A DNA stretch of 7,097 bases from Gammaproteobacteria bacterium CG22_combo_CG10-13_8_21_14_all_40_8 (GTDB taxonomy: Bacteria > Pseudomonadota > Gammaproteobacteria > Enterobacterales > GCA-002770795), in the NCBI GenBank assembly GCA_002770795.1, contig PCTP01000139.1, positions 1-7,097 of the forward strand. The letters run 5' to 3'. The position numbers and the translations under genes were made by a program. A model generated the notes under the pieces. That model saw nothing but the letters and a program-made list of their open reading frames with translations. It searched no databases and was not told the DNA's origin. Position 1 is the stretch's first letter. Each line of letters starts with the position of its first letter. Shown piece after piece: positions 1-5,740 of this stretch.

Positions 1-2310
1 GATTCCACTGGGGATCAAAACGACTTAGAAATCGCAGCCGCTGTTAAAAAATATCTGGAGAAAAAACAGGCCAGTTTACCACCTGGCGCTAAACTCACTA
101 TCTGGGGAGATACCTCCTATTATTTAGAAGCACGCCTCGATATGATGTTTAATAATATGATGATGGGTGCCGTGCTAGTGTTTTTTATTTTGGCACTTTT
201 TTTAAGAATTCGCCTCGCTTTTTGGGTCATGATGGGTATACCCGTGAGCTTTTTAGGCACCTTTATGTTTATGCCCCTTCTCGGCGAATATTCTGTAACA
301 GTCAATTTACTTAGCCTATTTGCCTTTATTTTGGTGCTGGGTATTGTGGTGGATGATGCTATAGTTATTGGTGAAAGTGTCTACACCACCATAAAAAAAG
401 AAGGTCATTCCACTGAAAATGTGATTATTGGCGCCAATAAAGTTTCGCTACCAGCGACTTTTGGTGTACTAACCACTATTGCCGCCTTTGCACCTATTTT
501 GCTGGTGGATACTGGGCCAGTTGCATTTTTTAGATCGATTGCAGTCGTCGTTTCTCTTGCGCTCATATTTTCACTGATCGAATCTAAGTGGATTTTACCC
601 ACCCATCTGGCTCATATGAAATATTTGCCCTATGATCCTAAAACGGCGAGCACCTTGGACAGAGTACAACACAATATTAGAGAGAGCCTTGAGGTTTTCA
701 TTAACAAAATCTATCAACCACTACTAGATAAGGCGCTACGAAATAAATACACCACGTTAGCTATTTTCATCAGCAGCATGATTCTCACCATTGGCATGAT
801 TGGTGGCGGCTTAGTTAAGAGAGAAATATTCCCCAATGTACCCAGTGACTTTATCCAAGCTCGTTTAGAAATGAATGTCGGTTCTTCCATTACTGCAAGA
901 AATGAAGCCATCGCCAAAATAGAGCAAGCAGCTTTAACCATTGATACTGAGCAAAAATCCATTGATGCTCAGGGACGTGGGTTTATACAGCAAATACTCG
1001 CTTTTGATCGCGGAGAAACTGCTGGAGGACTAGTGTTAGAACTCAGTAAGAGTGAACAGCGTTCAATTGGTGCTTTTGATATTGAAAAAAAATGGCGTGA
1101 AAAAGTAGGGCAAATTGCCGGTGCAAAGGAGTTACAATTTTTTTCCAGCACCAATGCAGGTGGTGGTGCTAAGTTACAATTTAAATTAACCGGTAGCAAT
1201 TATGAACAGCTTGAACTAGCCGCTGAAAAACTACAAAATAAACTCACCACCTATGATGGTGTATTCGATGTTCGCAACTCTTTTAGTGCAGGGAATCAAG
1301 AAATTAGTTTAAAACTGAAACCACAAGCCAGAACCTTAGGGCTAACACAATCAGATCTCGCCCGCCAAGTACGCCAAGCTTTTTATGGAGAAGAGGCACA
1401 GAAAATTCAACGTGGCCGTGATGAAGTCCGTGTCATGGTAAGATACCCGGTGGAAGAACGTCATTCTCTCGCTGATTTAGAAAATATGAAAATTACCACA
1501 GCCAATGGTTATGAAATTCCTTTTAGTGAAGTCGCCGAAGTCACCATGGGAACCAGTTATTCCACCATTACCCGTGTCAATCGTAAACGAGCCATTACCA
1601 TTTCAGGCGATATAGATCCAGAAAAAACACAATCTCAACAAGTGATCACTGAAATTAGCAATGATTATATTCCCAAGCTATTAAGTCAATATCAAGGTGT
1701 CAGCTACGAACTTGAGGGTTCTAGCAAAGATAGTCAAGAGTTAATGAGCGCCTTTATTAAAGCTGGCATCCTGTCGTTATTTTTAATTTATGCACTTATC
1801 GCCATTCCAATGAAATCTTATTTACAGCCTCTCATTATTATGTCCGTTATACCTTTTGGTATTATTGGCGCAATCTTAGGCCATTATATCTTTGGAAAAA
1901 CCATCAATATGATGTCTATGTTTGGCATTATTGCTTTGGGTGGCGTAGTGGTTAACGATAGCTTAATCATGGTAGATTTTGTCAATAGAGCGCGTAGTGC
2001 TGGAGTTCGCCTACATGATGCGGTAGTGGAGGCGGGAACCCAAAGATTTAGAGCCATTATGCTCACTTCTCTTACCACATTCTTTGGCCTGTTCCCCATC
2101 TATTTTGAACACAGCCTACAAGCACAATTCGTGATCCCAATGGCCATATCTCTAGGAGTGGGCATTATGTTTGCTACAGTTATTACTTTGTTTTTAATTC
2201 CAGTACTCTATGTATTACTTGAAGACTTAAAAGGATTGTTTAGCTCAAAAGAAGGAAAAGTTTCTGTAGAACATTCCCGTCCTCAATCATCCATAATAGA
2301 GGAAAACTAA
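1..2310 (+). CDS. RND-family efflux transporter permease subunit, 5'-truncated by window edge
   Basis: This is the inner-membrane proton antiporter of a tripartite efflux pump (AcrB/HAE1-like), which normally works with a periplasmic adaptor and an outer-membrane channel; neither partner is in the window. The frame is open from base 1. It gives 769 residues before TAA, against about 1030-1060 for the family, so roughly 270-290 N-terminal residues lie upstream. An internal ATG at 142 is not the start, because the preceding 47 codons already read as porter domain leading into TM2. By eye, TM2-TM6 lie near residues 55-68, 74-92, 103-125, 149-169 and 176-198. TM7 is near 252-272, followed by a large periplasmic loop to about 580, with TM8-TM12 between 585 and 740. 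The TM4 aspartate pair of the proton relay is present (D118-D119, in GIVVDDAIVIGE). In TM11, R682 and T689 match AcrB R971/T978, but N652 replaces the TM10 lysine. The substrate cannot be inferred. Class is confident; subfamily is not. Confidence 0.95.
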   Translation, partial: DSTGDQNDLEIAAAVKKYLEKKQASLPPGAKLTIWGDTSYYLEARLDMMFNNMMMGAVLVFFILALFLRIRLAFWVMMGIPVSFLGTFMFMPLLGEYSVTVNLLSLFAFILVLGIVVDDAIVIGESVYTTIKKEGHSTENVIIGANKVSLPATFGVLTTIAAFAPILLVDTGPVAFFRSIAVVVSLALIFSLIESKWILPTHLAHMKYLPYDPKTASTLDRVQHNIRESLEVFINKIYQPLLDKALRNKYTTLAIFISSMILTIGMIGGGLVKREIFPNVPSDFIQARLEMNVGSSITARNEAIAKIEQAALTIDTEQKSIDAQGRGFIQQILAFDRGETAGGLVLELSKSEQRSIGAFDIEKKWREKVGQIAGAKELQFFSSTNAGGGAKLQFKLTGSNYEQLELAAEKLQNKLTTYDGVFDVRNSFSAGNQEISLKLKPQARTLGLTQSDLARQVRQAFYGEEAQKIQRGRDEVRVMVRYPVEERHSLADLENMKITTANGYEIPFSEVAEVTMGTSYSTITRVNRKRAITISGDIDPEKTQSQQVITEISNDYIPKLLSQYQGVSYELEGSSKDSQELMSAFIKAGILSLFLIYALIAIPMKSYLQPLIIMSVIPFGIIGAILGHYIFGKTINMMSMFGIIALGGVVVNDSLIMVDFVNRARSAGVRLHDAVVEAGTQRFRAIMLTSLTTFFGLFPIYFEHSLQAQFVIPMAISLGVGIMFATVITLFLIPVLYVLLEDLKGLFSSKEGKVSVEHSRPQSSIIEEN

Positions 2311-2326
2311 TTAAAAATTTTAAAAG
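2311..2326. other. 16-bp convergent gene junction without a clear terminator
   Basis: The RND gene and pagL end tail to tail with 16 bp between their stop codons. The gap is almost entirely A/T and contains a small palindrome, TTAAAA-A-TTTTAA (2311-2323). There is no GC-rich stem followed by a U-tract in either direction. Transcripts from both sides may therefore run into the opposite gene or end by a factor-dependent route; this is inference from the absence of a hairpin. Confidence 0.5.
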
Positions 2327-2896
2327 TTAAAAAGCCCAATGCAAATTCAGGCTCATATAATCTAAACCGGGATTAGGTGTGTTGATATAGCCATTAGAAA
2401 AATGACTATATCTCAGCGATAAACTCATCAGGTCAGAAAATTTCCAACCTGCTGCTGCGTGAAGAGCAAAATTGAGAGTTGTTGGCATATGAATTTGTTT
2501 GAAATCTTTCTTTGATAAATAAGCAACACCCACCCCTGCTTCATAAAAAAGCTGGCCTGCTTTTGCATTGGGATACCACCGTAAAATAGGTTTTATTTGG
2601 GCAATATGATTAGTTACCTTATCCCCAAAATGCGCACCACTCAAATGAGCATATCCAGCCTGAAACCACCATTCAAAATGACCAATCAGTCCCCATTCAG
2701 CCAATTCATCCACATCTTCTAACTTATAAGCCCAAGACAACTCGGTTTGTTCCACATTGGAAATGGGGTGAGATTGAATTAAGGTATTGTCCATTCCTTT
2801 GCCTATGCCAACAATCAACGCTTGTTCAGCATTGGCTATTGATGTTAAAAGCAATAGCGCTAAAATAGCTATCGTTTTACTATATTTTTTTATCAT
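2327..2896 (-). CDS. pagL: Lipid A 3-O-deacylase, PagL family (acyloxyacyl hydrolase)
   Basis: This is an outer-membrane beta-barrel enzyme that hydrolyses the 3-O-linked acyl chain of lipid A. The 189-residue product has a clear signal peptide: a lysine-rich N-terminus, a leucine-rich core and ANA|EQ, so cleavage is likely after A23 and the mature protein is about 166 residues, close to known PagL proteins. The family signature is near the C-terminus, with H165-F-S167-N168 followed by PNPG (174-177). H165 and S167 match catalytic His126/Ser128 of P. aeruginosa PagL. The third triad member, Glu140 there, aligns with D179. The protein ends in an aromatic residue (LHWAF), as expected for barrel insertion. 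Alternating hydrophobic and aromatic strands fill the mature region. The ATG overlaps the djlA stop as ATGA, and a good Shine-Dalgarno (AAAGGA) lies 8 nt upstream, so it is probably translated from the djlA message. Substrate position (3-O) is inferred from family only. Confidence 0.9.
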   Translation of the reverse strand: MIKKYSKTIAILALLLLTSIANAEQALIVGIGKGMDNTLIQSHPISNVEQTELSWAYKLEDVDELAEWGLIGHFEWWFQAGYAHLSGAHFGDKVTNHIAQIKPILRWYPNAKAGQLFYEAGVGVAYLSKKDFKQIHMPTTLNFALHAAAGWKFSDLMSLSLRYSHFSNGYINTPNPGLDYMSLNLHWAF

Positions 2897-3690
2897 TTCT
2901 TTTGTCCTTTGATGAGATCATAGGCGGCTTGAATTTCTTGAGTTTTTTCTTTGGCTAATACCAACATTTGCTCTGGTAACCCTTTCGCCACTAATTTATC
3001 GGGATGATGTTGGCTCATCAATTTACGATAGGCTTTTTTTACCTCCGCTTCACTACTACTCTCTTTTACACCTAAAACAGCATAGGCATTAGCAATCATA
3101 CCCGTTGTGCTTTGATGTCCAGACTGATACCCAGAGTATCTTTGCTGTGCTTGATGCCGGCTTATCAGGCTATCCAATTCAAATTGGCTAACTTTTAACA
3201 AGTTGGCAATTTGTAGCAATACTTTTTTCTCTGCCATATCCATTTTGCCATCTGCCGTTGCCGCACGAATTTGTATTTCGACAAACATCAATAGCAACGC
3301 TTTGTGACCGCCAGCGACTGCGTTCAGTCCATTTAATGTTTCATTTAAATCGAACTGTTTGGATTTTCCTTGAGAAAAAAGCTCTCGGGCATTTTGCCTA
3401 AGTGTTGGATTCAGCTGCATTTCATCCATGATTTTATTAGCGAGTTGAATTTCATTGGGGGTTACTACGCCATCGGCTTTCGCCATATGCCCCATGACGG
3501 AAAAAGTGGCACTAAAAAAAACCGTTTGGATCTTGTGTTGATTTCCAGTTGAAAAGCCATTGGTATGACCAAAATTTTGTGCTAAGCCAGTATCAAATTT
3601 ATGACCTATATAAATACCCAACAAACACCCAATGGGCCCCCCCATGCTAAAGCCAAGGAACGCACCGATGATTTTTCCCCAAAAGATCAC
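2893..3690 (-). CDS. djlA: Membrane-anchored DnaJ-like co-chaperone DjlA
   Basis: DjlA is a type III J-domain protein of the inner membrane that stimulates DnaK; in E. coli it is linked to Rcs envelope-stress signalling and capsule control. The 265-residue product shows all three parts. A glycine-rich transmembrane segment lies at about residues 6-29. A TerB-like helical domain spans about 55-177, with two acidic loops near 71-80 (KADGVVTPNE) and 145-153 (TADGKMDMA). A C-terminal J domain covers about 200-265 with the HPD motif at 229-231, followed by KLVAKGLP as in E. coli DjlA. I chose the GTG start at 3690. The N-terminus (M-I-F-W-G-K-I-I-G) then aligns with E. coli MQYWGKIIG, an in-frame stop lies eight codons upstream, and GGAA is 7 nt upstream. 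The E. coli gene is divergent from lptD; here amgK-murU lie between them. The coding strand has a G7 run at codons 16-18. Confidence 0.95.
   Translation of the reverse strand: MIFWGKIIGAFLGFSMGGPIGCLLGIYIGHKFDTGLAQNFGHTNGFSTGNQHKIQTVFFSATFSVMGHMAKADGVVTPNEIQLANKIMDEMQLNPTLRQNARELFSQGKSKQFDLNETLNGLNAVAGGHKALLLMFVEIQIRAATADGKMDMAEKKVLLQIANLLKVSQFELDSLISRHQAQQRYSGYQSGHQSTTGMIANAYAVLGVKESSSEAEVKKAYRKLMSQHHPDKLVAKGLPEQMLVLAKEKTQEIQAAYDLIKGQKK
2905..2910 (-). promoter_or_regulatory. Ribosome binding site of pagL
   Basis: On the minus strand, AAAGGA sits 8 nt before the pagL ATG, inside the last codons of djlA. It supports the start at 2896 and translation coupled to djlA through the ATGA overlap at 2896-2893. 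Confidence 0.7.
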
Positions 3691-3768
3691 TTTGAAATTC
3701 CATTGTATAAATTAGTTTTAATTGTGTTTTTTAAATTTTTCATAAGCATTTTCTGAATTATATTTGAG
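3691..3768 (-). promoter_or_regulatory. AT-rich murU-djlA gap, possible internal promoter
   Basis: The 78 bp between the murU stop and the djlA start is the only real gap in the minus-strand block. It contains a perfect TATAAT on the minus strand at 3757-3762. The hexamer expected 16-18 bp upstream, in the end of murU, is a poor match to TTGACA (TTCAAC at best). No terminator-like hairpin is visible. The four genes could be one transcript, or djlA-pagL could have its own weak promoter. In such AT-rich DNA a lone TATAAT is weak evidence. Confidence 0.25.
3698..3701 (-). promoter_or_regulatory. Weak ribosome binding site for the GTG start of djlA
   Basis: GGAA on the minus strand lies 7 nt before GTG at 3690. 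It overlaps an out-of-frame ATG (3702-3704) that would not encode DjlA. A weak site plus a GTG start suggests modest translation of djlA. Confidence 0.4.
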
Positions 3769-4440
3769 TTAGTGAGCTGTTGAAGTTTTCAAATCTTGTT
3801 CTAGTTTTTGCAAACGTTCGATTGTTCCTACATCATACCATTTTCCATCATAGTGTTCTGCGCTGATCGATTTTTGGTTGGCCCATTTTCGCAAATAAGG
3901 AACAATCGATCCTTTCTCAGCTAAAAACTGTTGTGCAAAGGGCAAGGGATAGACACTAATCCCCGAAAATGTCAGCATGTTATCACCACAATTTTGTAGT
4001 AATCCTTGCTGTATCGAAAAGTCTCCTGAAGGATTAAAGTTGGGATTATCAACTAATATCAAGTGGGGCTTTGTATATTTTTTTCCAATAAGGTTTTGTA
4101 AAGGATAATCGCACCAAATATCCGCATTGATCACCAAGAAAGGTTCCGTACCCAACAGTTTTAAAGCTTTCTGGATCCCGCCCGCAGACTCTAAAGCCAC
4201 TAGTTCTTCTGAATATTGGATATGTACTCCAAACGCTTGACCATCTGTTAGTCGGTCTTTAATTTGTTGCCCCAACCAACTAATATTCACCACCACTTCA
4301 TGGATACCAGCTTGAGCCAAGGCTTCAAGATGCCAAAAAATTAAGGGCTTTCCGCACACAGAGATCAATGGTTTAGGTAAAGTGTCGGTTATTGGCCTAA
4401 AGCGCTCTCCGCGACCAGCAGCGAGTATCATGGCTTTCAT
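3769..4440 (-). CDS. murU: N-acetylmuramate alpha-1-phosphate uridylyltransferase MurU
   Basis: This cytoplasmic enzyme transfers UMP from UTP to MurNAc-1-phosphate, giving UDP-MurNAc in the peptidoglycan recycling route that bypasses de novo UDP-MurNAc synthesis and its fosfomycin-sensitive step. The 223-residue product is a typical single-domain sugar-nucleotidyltransferase. The N-terminal signature is LAAGRGERFRP (6-16) followed by PKP (22-24). A sugar/nucleotide-binding loop lies around ESAGGI (84-89), and the metal-binding NAD triplet is N105-A106-D107. The C-terminus has YDVGTIERL (202-210), typical of MurU. The family alone would also allow other hexose-1-phosphate nucleotidyltransferases. 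The assignment rests on length and on amgK directly upstream: the amgK stop and murU start overlap as ATGA. Start 4440 is supported by AAGGAA 7 nt upstream; a second ATG three codons in would remove part of the conserved beta strand. Confidence 0.9.
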   Translation of the reverse strand: MKAMILAAGRGERFRPITDTLPKPLISVCGKPLIFWHLEALAQAGIHEVVVNISWLGQQIKDRLTDGQAFGVHIQYSEELVALESAGGIQKALKLLGTEPFLVINADIWCDYPLQNLIGKKYTKPHLILVDNPNFNPSGDFSIQQGLLQNCGDNMLTFSGISVYPLPFAQQFLAEKGSIVPYLRKWANQKSISAEHYDGKWYDVGTIERLQKLEQDLKTSTAH

Positions 4441-5456
4441 GACCGCTTTCCTTGAATCAAGGCACCTTGAACAACCATCAACTGCATCAATTCCTTTTCA
4501 ATCCATTCAGCAATTTCCTTATATTCAGGATGACGCTCTCCCGCCTCAACAATATATTGCAAGGTTTGTGGAATATCAGCTAAATAACCAGCTTTTCCAT
4601 CACGATAGTTTAATCTTGAAAAAATTCCCACCACTTTAAGATGACGTTGAATAGCCATGCTGTCCATCCAAAAGATAAACTCATCCTGACTGGGTAACGC
4701 CATGCCTTCGTTTTTCAACATCTGATGATAAAGCAATGCCCATTGCTGTACTAAAGCCCATGGCCAACTGATGTAACTATCTTTGATCAATGAAATGAGA
4801 TCGTAGGTGACTGGACCTTTTACAGCATCCTGAAAATCTATCATAGCTAATTGTGGAAACGATCCAGATTTGTCATCCACAACCATGAGATTGCGTGAAT
4901 GAAAATCTCTATGCACAGTCACTTGGGGTTGTTTCAAGGCAATATCCGTCAATCGCTCAAACAGCAGGGATAGTTTTGCGGTTTGTTTAACCGTCAGCGC
5001 ATAATTTAAATGCTGTTTCAAAAACCAATCTGGAAACAACTGCATCTCTTGGTTTAACAAGGCCACATTGTAATCAGGCAGCTTATAATCTTTAAACTCA
5101 GTGATCGTTTGTAAACGCACAATCTGCTCTAGAGCTCGCCCATAAAAGCCTTCAACGTTAGATTCATTGAGTAAGGGTAACAGCTGTTGATCACCTAGAT
5201 CAGACAAGGCCATAAACCCTTTTTGATAATCCACAAAATAAACCTGGGGAACCTGTAATCCTCCAGAAAGAAAAGCATTGGCAATAGCCACAAAAGGGCG
5301 GCAATTCTCTTTATCTGGAGGCGCATCCACACCGATAAAAGATTGCTCGCCACATTTAAAACGAAAATAACGTCTAAAACTGGCATCCCCTGAAATCAGT
5401 TCAAAGTACTCTGATTTAAGTTGCGTTTTTTGCTGTAACCAATTCAGCAACTCCAT
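4437..5456 (-). CDS. amgK: N-acetylmuramate/N-acetylglucosamine anomeric kinase AmgK
   Basis: AmgK phosphorylates MurNAc (and GlcNAc) at C1, making MurNAc-1-phosphate for MurU in peptidoglycan recycling. It has the aminoglycoside phosphotransferase-like kinase fold. Numbered from the ATG at 5456 (339 residues, close to the family's usual length), the N-lobe begins with SGDASFRRYFR (22-32). The catalytic loop is H182-R-D184-FHSR-N189 and the metal-binding motif is D207-F-Q-D-A, typical of AmgK rather than antibiotic kinases. The frame stays open to a TTG at 5594, but those 46 extra codons do not resemble the family. No clear Shine-Dalgarno precedes the ATG. A TTG at 5474 with GAGAG 7 nt upstream is an alternative start that adds six residues. 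It is the first gene of the minus-strand block and divergent from lptD; its stop overlaps the murU start (ATGA). Function is confident; the exact start is less so. Confidence 0.9.
   Translation of the reverse strand: MELLNWLQQKTQLKSEYFELISGDASFRRYFRFKCGEQSFIGVDAPPDKENCRPFVAIANAFLSGGLQVPQVYFVDYQKGFMALSDLGDQQLLPLLNESNVEGFYGRALEQIVRLQTITEFKDYKLPDYNVALLNQEMQLFPDWFLKQHLNYALTVKQTAKLSLLFERLTDIALKQPQVTVHRDFHSRNLMVVDDKSGSFPQLAMIDFQDAVKGPVTYDLISLIKDSYISWPWALVQQWALLYHQMLKNEGMALPSQDEFIFWMDSMAIQRHLKVVGIFSRLNYRDGKAGYLADIPQTLQYIVEAGERHPEYKEIAEWIEKELMQLMVVQGALIQGKRS
4448..4453 (-). promoter_or_regulatory. Ribosome binding site of murU
   Basis: AAGGAA on the minus strand lies 7 nt before the murU ATG, within the 3' end of amgK. 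It decides between the ATG at 4440 and a second ATG three codons later, and supports coupled translation with amgK. Confidence 0.7.
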
Positions 5457-5583
5457 ATGTCGATGATGTGTCAAACTTAGGCTCTCTGATTTAAGGAAAA
5501 CAGTGATAAAGAAGGCGTTAATTGCACCACACTTTAGGTGTAAAAATAAACAAAAACTACCATTCTCCCCAAAATTTATTAAA

Positions 5584-5624
5584 AGCTGTTGCAAAAAGTG
5601 CCGATCTGTAGCAATTCACCAGCT
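5584..5624. other. Imperfect hairpin in the divergent region
   Basis: AGCTGTTGC (5584-5592) can pair with GCAA (5611-5614) plus CAGCT (5620-5624), leaving an 18-nt loop and a 5-nt bulge on the 3' side. T-runs follow on both strands (ATTTTT on +, TTTT on -). It could be a weak bidirectional terminator-like or leader structure, but the stem is poor and chance is a serious alternative. Confidence 0.2.
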
Positions 5625-5683
5625 ATTTTTAAACATTGGGACTTATGAATATTGAGCAAATGGTTTATCATTAATGCCTCAGG

Positions 5684-5711
5684 AGTTGACTGCAACAATA
5701 AAAGGTCAACT
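5684..5711. repeat. 7-bp perfect inverted repeat upstream of lptD, operator-like
   Basis: AGTTGAC (5684-5690) and GTCAACT (5705-5711) form a perfect inverted repeat with a 14-bp spacer. The arm centres are 20 bp apart, close to two helical turns, which suits a dimeric regulator. It lies 30-57 bp before the lptD ATG and overlaps the best -35-like hexamer, TTGACT. No regulator is recognised from the sequence, and the pairing could be chance. Confidence 0.35.
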
Positions 5712-5740
5712 TAAAATCAAAATCCGTATTTAGGGCACTG

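Larger units (their letters stand above)
5457..5740. promoter_or_regulatory. Divergent amgK-lptD intergenic region
   Basis: This 284-bp stretch must hold the promoters or leaders of lptD (+) and of the amgK block (-). I see no gene in it. For lptD, TTGACT (5686-5691) and TAAAAT (5712-5717) are each one base from the sigma-70 hexamers, but the 20-bp spacing is too long for a good promoter. A GGGACTT (5638-5644) recalls the sigma-E -35 element, but I find no matching -10. For amgK, no -35/-10 pair stands out. The region holds the inverted repeat at 5684-5711 and a weaker hairpin at 5584-5624. Promoter positions are therefore unresolved. Confidence 0.5.

Noticed and set aside
142..147. ATG ATG as the true start of the RND gene
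   Set aside because: The frame is open to base 1 and the upstream codons encode the porter-domain segment that normally precedes TM2, so the gene is cut by the window edge.
120..2099. Several reverse-strand open frames of 60-82 codons inside the RND gene
   Set aside because: They lie wholly within a strongly conserved coding sequence on the other strand and resemble no family, so they are shadows.
4382..4639. Plus-strand open frame of 85 codons across the murU/amgK junction
   Set aside because: It is antisense to two well-supported overlapping genes and has no recognisable domain.
5469..5474. Perfect TTGACA on the minus strand just before amgK
   Set aside because: A -10 element 16-18 bp downstream would fall inside amgK, and the bases there (GTTGCT and neighbours) do not match TATAAT.
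5534..5563. Nine-codon minus-strand reading frame (ATG at 5563) preceded by GGGGAG, as a possible leader peptide
   Set aside because: The purine tract is only 1 nt from the ATG, too close for a normal ribosome site, and the peptide has no attenuation-like codon pattern.
5638..5644. GGGACTT resembling a sigma-E -35 element upstream of lptD
   Set aside because: E. coli lptD is in the sigma-E regulon, so I looked for a -10 at 15-17 bp, but the bases there (around 5660-5667) do not resemble it.
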